Shown here: positions 7,672 to 14,678 of the stretch, one piece after another
How the letters are laid out: the number at the start of each line of letters is the position of its first letter
Position numbering within the stretch: the first letter of the stretch is position 1
Origin: Flavobacteriaceae bacterium
GTDB taxonomy: Bacteria > Bacteroidota > Bacteroidia > Flavobacteriales > Flavobacteriaceae
Direction of reading: 5' to 3'
Length of the DNA stretch: 17,355 bases
NCBI GenBank assembly: GCA_015489265.1
Contig: WFZY01000367.1
Location: 1-17,355 of the forward strand
The notes under the pieces: model-generated
Seen by the model: only the letters and a program-made list of their open reading frames with translations
Told to the model about the DNA's origin: nothing
Database searches by the model: none
Made by a program: the position numbers and the translations under genes

Positions 7672-7702
7672 ACTGTTAATATCTCTAGTTTCAATCGTTT
7701 AA
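7672..7702 (+). promoter_or_regulatory. Possible LytTR-type direct-repeat operator (weak)
   Basis: ACTGTTAAT (7672-7680) and ATCGTTTAA (7694-7702) are 9-mers separated by 13 bp. They match 8 and 7 of the 9 positions of the LytTR consensus [TA][AC][CA]GTTN[AG][TG], and 12-13 bp spacing is normal for the family. It lies about 210 bp before the kinase ATG. The consensus is loose, so a chance match is quite possible. Confidence 0.25.
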
Positions 7703-7842
7703 ACGAAATCTTTATTTACTTCATGAAAAAATCTAAGTTAAGTTGGTAATTTTGAATCCAGCAGCTGATACTATTGTTTCACTTATCAATTCGCCACCTT
7801 GGATAAAGAAAAACTTTATTGTTTATACCTGCAAGTCCTCTA

Positions 7843-7890
7843 AATAATAACAATATGATTATTCATGTCAATATTGTCTAAATTATTATT
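7843..7890. repeat. AT-rich imperfect palindrome before the kinase gene
   Basis: Left arm AATAATAACAATAT (7843-7856) pairs with ATATTGT (7871-7877) plus TTATTATT (7883-7890), leaving a 5-nt bulge and a 14-nt loop. It ends 20 bp before the kinase start codon, so it could form a leader structure or be a protein-binding site. All pairs but one are A-T, so stability would be low. Confidence 0.3.
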
Positions 7891-7910
7891 ATATTTAGTC
7901 TTACATTTTA

Positions 7911-10900
7911 ATGGTTTTGAAAAAAGTATTTTACATACTATTTCTATTTGATCTATTCTTTTTTTACGGGCAAAAAAAGATCATTCCCGCCCCTTATTAC
8001 AATTTTGATATTTACACGATACGGGATGGTTTGTCCAATAATCGTGTAAACAGAATTTTGCAAGACAAACAGGGGTATTTATGGATAGCCACCGAAAATG
8101 GTTTAAACAAATTTGACGGTTATAAATTTATAAAATTCTTTCACGACAATACCGACAGTCTTTCGCTCGCCGGTAATACGGTGTATGATTTGGCTTTGAA
8201 CAATACCGGAAATATTTGTGTTGCCAGTGATGGTGGATTAGATATATATAATCCGGTTACAAACGGCTTTGATCATGTTTTTCCTTTACAATCTGATAAT
8301 AAACTATCGTACAAAAAGAAAACAGTCATGGCAGTTTACCCCGAAAATGACAGTATTATCTGGTTTGATACCGCAGATGGACTTTTACACAAATATAATA
8401 CTAATACAAAAAAGCATAAAACTTTTCAGCATGAGAAACCGGTACAAGTCAGGACTTATTTTTACCATCAGATATTTGATGATGGTGAAGGGAATTTATG
8501 GATTGGCGGAAGGAGTATCTATCCGGTTAAATTTGTTAAAAAAGACGAAAAATTTATCAGCTATAAAGCCGGCAAAAAGTATGATGACGTCACGAGATAT
8601 TATATCGATAAAGAAGGGACTTTTTGGATAGCCGCAACCGAAGGATTATACCGGTTTGATAGAAAAACAGGGACTTTTTCTATGGTTATGCGCAATTCAA
8701 CTTATGACATGATTGATTTTAATGACAATGAATTTTGGTTTGCCAACGCCAGAGGTTTTAAAATTTTGAATAGAACGACCGGCAATGTTTATGCCGTTTA
8801 TCATTCGGAAGGCAATGACCAATCTTTACCATCCGAATATGTTTTTAATTTTTTTAAAGACAGATCAGGGAACATGTGGATAGGGACTTTGGAAGGTCTG
8901 TGTAAATACAGTCCTTATAAAAACAAATTCGGTCATATAATACATATTCCGGATGATAATTTAACTCTATCGGCAAAATATGTTACGACAATTATTCAAA
9001 GCCATGACGAAAAGATCTGGGTAGGTACAAATTCGCATGGGATAGATATTATGAATGAAAACTTTATCAGAATAGTTCATTACGGCAGAACGAACAAAAG
9101 TAAATATCCACTGGCTTCCAATCATGTATCAAAGTTATATCAAGATAGTAAAGACAATGTTTATATTGGTTTATGGGCAGGTATCGGGTTTGATTTTATT
9201 GAGCATAAAACAGATAAATTTTATCATTTCAGATTAGACCCAAAGAGTTTAAAATATGACTGGTATAATGATTTTATTGAATATAAAAACGGAAATGTTT
9301 TATTAGGCACTTGGGGGTCTTATTCAGTAGGATTATTTGATCCCGAAAAAAAGACATTTGTTAATTTTCCTGACCATCCAGGACCTTTTATTAAAAAATT
9401 GGGTACTCATTTTGTTAGTTGTCTGAATCAAGATGAAACCGGTAATATTTATATCGGAACAACCAATAAAGGTTTGAGTATATACAATATGGAAACGGAA
9501 GCATTAAAAAGATTCCCCGGATCCAGTCATGACAGTATAGCTTTATGGGGACAAGACATCAGTTGTATTTTTATAGATTCAAAAAAACAAATTTGGATAG
9601 GTGCCAAAGGGCTTAATAAGTACGATCCCAATACGGATACTTTTGAGCATTATACCCGGGAAAACGGTTTATGCGATGACGGTGTGCAAGCCATTTTGGA
9701 AGATGATGACGGATTCTTGTGGATTGCGACGCTAAACGGTTTGTCAAAATTTGATGTCAAAACCGGCACCTTCCAAAATTTTTTTGAAAAAGACGGTTTG
9801 TCAAGTGATGAGTTTACAAAAGGGGCTTGTAAATTGGATGACGGCAGACTGCTGTTTGCCACCAAAAATGGTTTAACGGTATTTGATAAGAATAAGTTTG
9901 TAATAGACAGATACAAACCCAGGGTATTTGTTACGGATTTTACCATCTTTACCGAACCTCAAAGTTTGGATTTGTTAAAAACAGGTATTATCGATTTGAA
10001 ATATAACCGTAATTATCTTAATTTTCGTTTTGGTGCCGATGATTACAGCAGTGTTAAAGACAATAGATTTGCATATCAATTGGAAAATTTTGATGAGGAA
10101 TGGCATGAGCTTGACAAAGGACAAAAAGAAGCCACTTATACTTACTTGGAACCGGGTGAATATACCTTGAAGGTCAAAGCCGGCAATATGGATGGTGTTT
10201 GGGGCGATACCATAAAAAAAATACATATTATTATCAATCCGCCTTGGTGGAAAACCAAGTGGTTTATGGGGTTGGAAATCTTGTTTTTGGTTGCATTGGT
10301 GTTTTTTATAATCAAATTCCGTGAAAACAAATTGAAAGAACAATACTTTGTAGAATTATTGGAACAGCGATTGTTACGAAGTCAGATGAACCCGCATTTT
10401 ATTTTCAATGCTTTGGGGGCTATACAATCTTATCTTTTTACACATAGCCCTTTGGAAGCCGGCAGCTATTTATCACGTTTTGCAGATTTGATGCGCTCTA
10501 TTTTGTACAGTTCAAGAGAAGAATTTATCAGCTTGGAAAAAGAAATAGAAGCCATAGAAAATTATTTAGCTATTCAACAAATTAGGTTTGAAAACAAATT
10601 TGATTTCAATATAGAAGTAGATCCGGACATCAATACATCGTTTACCGCAATACCGCCTTTACTCATTCAACCGGTACTGGAAAACAGTATCGAACACGGG
10701 TTTAAGAATTTAAACCGTAAAGGCATGATTCGAATTGTTATTAAAAAGCGAGGAGATAAATTAAAAATTATTGTGGAAGATAACGGTACCGGCATAATAG
10801 AAAGTAAGATGAAATATTTGGGCAAAACAGCAGAAAAAAATATCAAGCACAAATCCGTTGCCATACAAATTATCAAAAAACGTTTGCAAATATTGAATAA

Positions 10901-11009
10901 AGACAAAAAAGGTAAATTTGATTTGAAAATAGAAAATATCGTAGAAAACGGACATACTGCCGGTGTCACAGTCACATTTTATATTCCGGTTATACATTTA
11001 AGCCGGTAA
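7911..11009 (+). CDS. Double-propeller sensor histidine kinase, LytS/YehU type (Reg_prop, Y_Y_Y, His_kinase, HATPase)
   Basis: A 1032-residue transmembrane sensor kinase. After an N-terminal signal or anchor segment (residues 4-19), I count 14 propeller-blade motifs of the type W(I/V)(G/A)T..GL.(K/Y)(F/Y)D between about residues 50 and 665, enough for two seven-bladed propellers as in Bacteroides hybrid two-component sensors. A Y_Y_Y domain (FRFGADDYSSV to YTLKVKAGNMDGVW) follows. One membrane helix lies at about 783-802. The cytoplasmic part has LRSQMNPHFIFNALG with phospho-acceptor H829, the N-box LLIQPVLENSIEHGF (N925) and the G-box VEDNGTGI (D957). It lacks the receiver and AraC domains of hybrid sensors, so phosphate must go to a separate regulator, most likely the LytTR protein at 11297. 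The ligand is unknown. Confidence 0.93.
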   Translation: MVLKKVFYILFLFDLFFFYGQKKIIPAPYYNFDIYTIRDGLSNNRVNRILQDKQGYLWIATENGLNKFDGYKFIKFFHDNTDSLSLAGNTVYDLALNNTGNICVASDGGLDIYNPVTNGFDHVFPLQSDNKLSYKKKTVMAVYPENDSIIWFDTADGLLHKYNTNTKKHKTFQHEKPVQVRTYFYHQIFDDGEGNLWIGGRSIYPVKFVKKDEKFISYKAGKKYDDVTRYYIDKEGTFWIAATEGLYRFDRKTGTFSMVMRNSTYDMIDFNDNEFWFANARGFKILNRTTGNVYAVYHSEGNDQSLPSEYVFNFFKDRSGNMWIGTLEGLCKYSPYKNKFGHIIHIPDDNLTLSAKYVTTIIQSHDEKIWVGTNSHGIDIMNENFIRIVHYGRTNKSKYPLASNHVSKLYQDSKDNVYIGLWAGIGFDFIEHKTDKFYHFRLDPKSLKYDWYNDFIEYKNGNVLLGTWGSYSVGLFDPEKKTFVNFPDHPGPFIKKLGTHFVSCLNQDETGNIYIGTTNKGLSIYNMETEALKRFPGSSHDSIALWGQDISCIFIDSKKQIWIGAKGLNKYDPNTDTFEHYTRENGLCDDGVQAILEDDDGFLWIATLNGLSKFDVKTGTFQNFFEKDGLSSDEFTKGACKLDDGRLLFATKNGLTVFDKNKFVIDRYKPRVFVTDFTIFTEPQSLDLLKTGIIDLKYNRNYLNFRFGADDYSSVKDNRFAYQLENFDEEWHELDKGQKEATYTYLEPGEYTLKVKAGNMDGVWGDTIKKIHIIINPPWWKTKWFMGLEILFLVALVFFIIKFRENKLKEQYFVELLEQRLLRSQMNPHFIFNALGAIQSYLFTHSPLEAGSYLSRFADLMRSILYSSREEFISLEKEIEAIENYLAIQQIRFENKFDFNIEVDPDINTSFTAIPPLLIQPVLENSIEHGFKNLNRKGMIRIVIKKRGDKLKIIVEDNGTGIIESKMKYLGKTAEKNIKHKSVAIQIIKKRLQILNKDKKGKFDLKIENIVENGHTAGVTVTFYIPVIHLSR

Positions 11010-11040
11010 AAGGAAAAAAATTATTATATTAGTGAGGAAA

Positions 11041-11140
11041 ACAATAGTGCGAAGTGAAAAGCGGTAAAGTGCGAAGGAGAAAGCAATAAAGTAGAAAGCG
11101 CGAAGGAGAAAGTGTCAAGTGGAAAACGACAAAGTGCCTA
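11041..11140. repeat. Purine-rich short tandem-like repeat between kinase and regulator
   Basis: GCGAAGGAGAAAG occurs exactly at 11071-11083 and 11100-11112 (29-bp period), with a degenerate copy near 11048 (GTGCGAAGTGAAAAGC). ATAAAGTAGAAAGC (11086-11099) is identical to 4625-4638. The tract is almost free of pyrimidines and has no credible ORF. Confidence 0.55.
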
Positions 11141-11296
11141 GGACGGTTGTTATTTCGACATAACTTTTAAGACGAAGGAGTAAAAGTGCCGAGATATCTT
11201 AATAAATAGACTTTTCTCCCAACAAAAGCCGGATCACAGCAAATCACCAAATCCCCAATTAACCAGTATCATCAAATAACCAAATAACCGTTTAAT
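11141..11296. other. Remainder of the kinase-regulator gap: degenerate dispersed repeat and AT/CA words
   Basis: ATTTCGACA (11152-11160) followed by GACGAAGGAG and GAGATATCTT resembles the dispersed repeat copy at 4523. CAAATCCCCAATTAA (11248-11262) matches 4682-4696 except for one base, and AAATAACC recurs at about 11273-11289. ACCGTTTAA (11287-11295), immediately before the regulator ATG, is a single LytTR-like half-site. No clear promoter or terminator is present, so readthrough from the kinase is plausible. Confidence 0.4.
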
Positions 11297-12052
11297 ATGA
11301 AAACCATCATCATCGACGACGAAGCCAAAGCCCGCAAAGCTATCAAGGAAATTTTGAAATACGCCGGCACGGACATCGAAGTTGTTGCCGAAGGGGAGAG
11401 CGTTCAAACAGGTTATGAAGTCGTCTTAGAACATCAACCTGATTTAGTGCTGCTGGATATCAAAATGCCGGATGGAACCGGTTTTGATTTGCTAAAAAAA
11501 TTGCCTGATACAAATTTTAAATTGATTTTTATAACCGCTTTTGAGCAATATGCCATTAAAGCTTTTGAGTTTTCAGCAATAGATTATATTCTCAAACCTA
11601 TTGATCCGGTTAAGTTAATCAGTTCCGTACAAAAAGCGGCTCAATTGGTGGAAAGTGAATATCTTTCTATAAAACTCAAGGCACTTTTTTCCAACTTGAA
11701 TGTACGCAACAAACAACAACGAAAACTAGTTTTACACACAGAAAAAAAGATACATGTTGTTGAAACAAAAAATATTGTTTATTGCAAATCGGATGGTGGT
11801 TATACGACTTTTCATCTCATTGACCGGAAAACAATTACGGTTTCAAAAAACTTGAAGACTTTTGAAGAATTACTTTCCGGCAGCCATTTTTTTAGACCGC
11901 ATCAATCCTATCTCATCAATCTGGATTTTGTTGAGTGTTACAACAAACATGATGGAGGCTATATTACAACGCAAACCGGTGATAAAATCCCTGTATCGCA
12001 ACGCAAAAAAGAACAATTTTTGACAATTTTAGAAAATTTGGACAAATTATAA
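11297..12052 (+). CDS. LytTR-family response regulator
   Basis: A 251-residue DNA-binding response regulator. The receiver domain (about 1-118) has the acidic pair DD at 7-8, phospho-acceptor D54 in LLDIKMPDG, T80 in FITAF and K100 in YILKPID, all intact. The C-terminal LytTR domain (about 143-250) has IVYCKSDGGYTTFHL, LKTFEELL and the typical FFRPHQSYLINLDFV; this beta-rich domain binds paired 9-bp direct repeats. LytTR regulators of Bacteroidota usually pair with LytS-type kinases like the one upstream, so it is the probable phosphate acceptor despite the 287-bp gap. It converges with the lipoprotein gene at 12184, whose upstream region holds a candidate LytTR site. Target genes are inferred, not shown. 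Confidence 0.93.
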   Translation: MKTIIIDDEAKARKAIKEILKYAGTDIEVVAEGESVQTGYEVVLEHQPDLVLLDIKMPDGTGFDLLKKLPDTNFKLIFITAFEQYAIKAFEFSAIDYILKPIDPVKLISSVQKAAQLVESEYLSIKLKALFSNLNVRNKQQRKLVLHTEKKIHVVETKNIVYCKSDGGYTTFHLIDRKTITVSKNLKTFEELLSGSHFFRPHQSYLINLDFVECYNKHDGGYITTQTGDKIPVSQRKKEQFLTILENLDKL

Positions 12053-12109
12053 ATTGTTAATATATTTTTTTCTCTCATTAATGTGTTTTTTTCGTTTTAT
12101 AACAAATTT

Positions 12110-12142
12110 AAAAAAGGGAACTGTTAATCAGCTCCCTTTTTT
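12110..12142. terminator. Bidirectional terminator between convergent regulator and lipoprotein genes
   Basis: Arms AAAAAAGGGA (12110-12119) and TCCCTTTTTT (12133-12142) enclose a second stem CTG/CAG (12121-12123, 12129-12131) with one mismatched pair between. The stem ends in T-runs on both strands, so it can stop transcription from both sides. Confidence 0.85.
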
Positions 12143-12183
12143 ATAAGAAAGAGATAGATATTTTTGGAGATAGTATCAATTTT

Positions 12184-13491
12184 TCACCATTTATTGTAAT
12201 TAGAGGTATTTCTGTTGTCGTGTGTGTAACGGGGCCAGCCGGAATGCAATAATGATGAATCCCATTGTATGGCATATATCTTTTTTTGATTATCTGCAGA
12301 TGCAACATACAATACATCATCTTCAATTGTTACGGATGCACCTATAATTGGTGCATAATCGATTTTCCATAATTCATTACCTTGTGTATCTTTAGAAATT
12401 AGATATGGATGCGCATCGCTATCCCGTCCTGTTAAATTTCCATTCTCGTCTATATTTGTTTCCAAGGGAAAAAAAATGTTTTCAGGAGAGGTAATGTTTC
12501 CGGTTGCATTGCCGGGGATATAAATCCGGGAGTAAAAACAATCGGCAAAAGTATTATCGTTGGCATCTACTACATTATAGGTGTAAAAGTCTTGGTTTTT
12601 AACACTCCAAACAAGGCTTTTATCACTTATTCTCATTCTTGCCAATCCAATATCTTGTTGCTTAAGAGGGTATAAAACATCACCGTTTGAAGCAAATGTA
12701 ATTTTATTAGCGGCATTTTTAGGAAAAGCGAGCTCATTCCATAATGTATTCCCGTTATCAGGGTCAGAAACAATAAGATGATCTTCCCATACCACACCGT
12801 TGTTATAACCTACCGGAATTGTTGCTTCATCATAAATATTGCCGTCCGGACCTATGGAAATAGGGGATCCCATCGGGTCTTGTCTTTTATTTAACCATTT
12901 CAATTGTCCTGAAGGTGTCACACAGAATACAGCCCCTACGAAATCAAATAAGGTTCCCAAATTTTGCATAACTAAATTCCCGTCATTGGTCAAGCATAGA
13001 TTTACCAGAGGAGAATAGGCATTATAGTCAAGCCCGTCACTAGCGGTAAGTTGTGAAGGACATTCCCAGATGGCTTGTGCTTGTCCGTTGGACGGATCTA
13101 CGGCATACAAATAAGGACCGCATGTAGTAAAAATAGTACCGTTATCTCCTACGACTATCGGGCTATACAATCTTTTGTCTCCAATATTATTGTTGTCCAA
13201 AGGTTCTGTTTGCCATTTGAATGTGCCATCATTTGATATGGCATAAATTCTGGGACCTTCAGAGTTATTGACATCTCTGGCTTCAAAATATATGTCCCCG
13301 TTGTTGCCTATCGCAAAATAGTTATTATTCGCAATAACTAAATTCTCGGTTTGCGGTATTTCATATACCCATAAAGTGTCACCTTTTTCCCCGGCTTTGT
13401 CTGTTTTAAATATATCCGGATCGCACGAAGTTGATGAGAATATTGCAGCCAAAATCACTACTGCAATAAAGAATTTACTAAAATATTTCAT
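12184..13491 (-). CDS. PQQ-like beta-propeller lipoprotein
   Basis: A 435-residue exported lipoprotein. The N-terminus MKYFSKFFIAVVILAAIFSS leads into a lipobox with lipidated C23 (SSTSC then DPD). The mature part contains repeated strands of the PQQ-like/WD40-like propeller kind: GDIYFEAR, IYAISNDGTFKWQ, LYAVDPSNGQAQAIWE, FCVTPSGQLKWLN, LIVSDPDNGNTLWNE, LISKDTQGNELWK and IYAIQWDSS. The last residues, GWPRYTHDNRNTSNY, resemble the C-terminal tail seen in many secreted propellers. It has no haem or PQQ-ligand signature that I can identify, so it is more likely a binding or scaffold protein than a quinoprotein dehydrogenase. It faces the LytTR regulator and has a possible LytTR operator about 90-120 bp upstream of its ATG. 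Its specific role is unknown. Confidence 0.82.
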   Translation of the reverse strand: MKYFSKFFIAVVILAAIFSSTSCDPDIFKTDKAGEKGDTLWVYEIPQTENLVIANNNYFAIGNNGDIYFEARDVNNSEGPRIYAISNDGTFKWQTEPLDNNNIGDKRLYSPIVVGDNGTIFTTCGPYLYAVDPSNGQAQAIWECPSQLTASDGLDYNAYSPLVNLCLTNDGNLVMQNLGTLFDFVGAVFCVTPSGQLKWLNKRQDPMGSPISIGPDGNIYDEATIPVGYNNGVVWEDHLIVSDPDNGNTLWNELAFPKNAANKITFASNGDVLYPLKQQDIGLARMRISDKSLVWSVKNQDFYTYNVVDANDNTFADCFYSRIYIPGNATGNITSPENIFFPLETNIDENGNLTGRDSDAHPYLISKDTQGNELWKIDYAPIIGASVTIEDDVLYVASADNQKKIYAIQWDSSLLHSGWPRYTHDNRNTSNYNKW

Positions 13492-13519
13492 ATTATGTGT
13501 TTTTTTTGAGTTTTCAAGC

Positions 13520-13527
13520 TAAATTTA
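13520..13527 (-). promoter_or_regulatory. Putative -7 element for the PQQ-like lipoprotein gene
   Basis: The minus strand reads TAAATTTA, one mismatch from TAnnTTTG, 28 bp upstream of the ATG. The imperfect box would suit a promoter that needs an activator bound upstream. Confidence 0.35.
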
Positions 13528-13557
13528 TAGTAAAGGGTTTATGAAAGCCATAGTAAA

Positions 13558-13611
13558 TTTATAAGAATAAGTAAACATTTTATAAACGACTAATGTGATT
13601 TTATAAACGAA
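13558..13611 (-). promoter_or_regulatory. Phased direct repeats; candidate LytTR operator
   Basis: ATTTTATAAACGA occurs exactly at 13577-13589 and 13598-13610, a 21-bp period (two helical turns). TTTATAA recurs one period earlier at 13558. On the minus strand the cores read TTCGTTTAT (13611-13603) and GTCGTTTAT (13590-13582) with a 12-bp spacer. They match 8 and 7 of 9 positions of [TA][AC][CA]GTTN[AG][TG], in the 9-12-9 geometry known for LytTR regulators. The site lies upstream of the promoter of the PQQ-like lipoprotein and 1.5 kb from the LytTR gene. Confidence 0.5.
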
Positions 13612-13738
13612 AAATTTTTATTGGTCATTTTATATAGATGGTTGGAATTTTTCAATTTAGATAAGCCATACATATCAAAAAAGAAACCTCATCATTTTTG
13701 ATTTTTTTAATCGAATATAGATTCAGTTCTTTCACTTA

Positions 13739-13746
13739 TACATTTG
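13739..13746 (+). promoter_or_regulatory. Putative -7 element for the small lipoprotein gene
   Basis: TACATTTG matches TAnnTTTG exactly and lies 58 bp before ATG 13805, giving a leader of about 50 nt, longer than those of the other genes here. Confidence 0.45.
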
Positions 13747-13804
13747 CTGTTGACTTTCAAATAGTTTTTGAGATAATTTTAAATAAATTTTTAAAAGTTA
13801 TATC

Positions 13805-14287
13805 ATGAAACTAAATCGAACAATTTTTATGATTACCTTGTTAACTGTAACAATCTTTTTTTCATGTGATAAGAAAGATGATGATTCCGATTCGTCTTAC
13901 ATAAAGGTAAAAATTACACATTACGGATACGATTTTTCCGAAGAAAAAGTTGATTCAACAGGTACTACCAATGATGGAGATATTGTCAATTGGTCACCGG
14001 TTAATCCTCAAAATAGAAATCATCTTTGGTACAGACCGGACTACACTATTGATGCCACTAATTCTCAAAAAGATATGGGTGATGTGTCATTAGAATCTAT
14101 CACAAGTGTTCCCGCTTCGTTTGATGCCGACCCCAATCCTTTACAAATAGGCAATGCTTATGTTATCAAATGTAAAGACGGCTATGCCAAATTTAAAGTA
14201 TTAGATTTGAGCGATAGTGATGATAACACTATATGGTGGGCAAAAATTGAATATGAGTTTTCGTCAACCGGACAATTTGATAAATAA
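13805..14287 (+). CDS. Small lipoprotein with acidic surface-export-like tag, unknown function
   Basis: A 160-residue lipoprotein. The signal peptide MKLNRTIFMITLLTVTIFFS ends at lipidated C21. The mature N-terminus CDKKDDDSDSS is lysine- and aspartate-rich right after the cysteine, the composition of the lipoprotein export signal described in Bacteroidota, so display on the cell surface is likely. The rest is acidic and rich in aromatic residues (HYGYDF, HLWYRPDYTIDA, DNTIWWAKIEYEF) and looks beta-rich, with a YAKFKVLDL strand near the C-terminus. I recognise no named domain. It starts divergently from the PQQ-like lipoprotein but has its own exact -7 box. A weak inverted repeat AAAGATT/AATCTTT (14287-14326) follows the stop. 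Confidence 0.75.
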   Translation: MKLNRTIFMITLLTVTIFFSCDKKDDDSDSSYIKVKITHYGYDFSEEKVDSTGTTNDGDIVNWSPVNPQNRNHLWYRPDYTIDATNSQKDMGDVSLESITSVPASFDADPNPLQIGNAYVIKCKDGYAKFKVLDLSDSDDNTIWWAKIEYEFSSTGQFDK

Positions 14288-14678
14288 AAGATTCAGTTGC
14301 GTATCGATTTAGTTATAACAATCTTTAATAGGGGTCTGCTGATTTTATTTCCAACTCATCCGGCTTACACAAGTAAAATTTCGATAGATTTTCTATTGAT
14401 TTCAAATTTAAACCAATTTTTGATTGGAAATTTACTCTCTTAGTCTGCTACTGCGGCATCTTGAATTTATAAAACCCGCTCCCACCTAAACATTTGCAAA
14501 GATCAACAAATAAGCCAGGATAACACATTTATGAATAAATTCCGGTAAACTACCAAAAAACTTGAATTTTTAATCAATTCTTAATCATTTGTTTAGCATC
14601 CGCTTCAATATTTATTGAGAAATTGTAGCATATCAACAGCGCTTAAGTAATAGATTGACTCAAAAAATCCATAATAAA
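14288..14678. other. Gene-free stretch with peptide-like minus-strand readings (possible relic)
   Basis: There is no intact gene. Read on the minus strand, one frame from about 14528 down to 14325 is open except for a single TAG, giving peptide-like segments such as CLGGSGFYKFKMPQ, then KIGLNLKSIENLSKFYL and CKPDELEIKSADPY before TAA. Further upstream in the same frame lies INIEADAKQMIKN, separated by several stops. It also holds a small hairpin (AAATTT/CCAAT arms, 14404-14433). It could be decayed coding sequence or a dispersed repeat; I cannot name a parent gene. Confidence 0.35.

Larger units (their letters stand above)
7653..7910. other. Intergenic region upstream of the sensor kinase
   Basis: No gene is called here. 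It holds a 12-bp perfect palindrome TCGTTTAAACGA (7695-7706), a possible LytTR-type repeat pair (7672-7702), and an AT-rich imperfect palindrome (7843-7890). On the minus strand, 7856 to 7716 reads as a 46-codon frame broken by one TGA (7781-7779), including GLAGINNKVFLYPRWRIDK; this may be decayed coding or dispersed repeat sequence. The start of the kinase lacks an exact TAnnTTTG; TACATTTT (about 7902-7909) is the nearest and is too close to be convincing. Confidence 0.4.
13492..13804. promoter_or_regulatory. Divergent intergenic region between two lipoprotein genes
   Basis: This 313-bp, very AT-rich gap serves the lipoprotein genes on either side. It holds the phased repeats at 13558-13611, a -7-like box for the minus gene, an exact TAnnTTTG for the plus gene, and a weak 7-bp hairpin (TCAAAAA 13675-13681, TTTTTGA 13695-13701) with no obvious gene to terminate. 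No ORF is supported. Confidence 0.55.

Noticed and set aside
10667..10997. Minus-strand frames of 78-102 codons, hydrophobic
   Set aside because: They are antisense to the ATPase domain of the kinase, whose motifs are intact.
13675..13708. Short hairpin followed by T-run as a terminator
   Set aside because: The stem is only 7 A/T-rich base pairs and no plus-strand gene lies upstream of it.
13726..13767. LytTR-like GTT repeats before the small lipoprotein
   Set aside because: The GTT cores lie 23 and 15 bp apart and the flanks fit poorly, so the geometry does not match LytTR sites.
14287..14326. AAAGATT/AATCTTT inverted repeat as a terminator of the small lipoprotein gene
   Set aside because: Seven A/T-rich pairs with a 26-nt loop and no T-run make it too weak to call.
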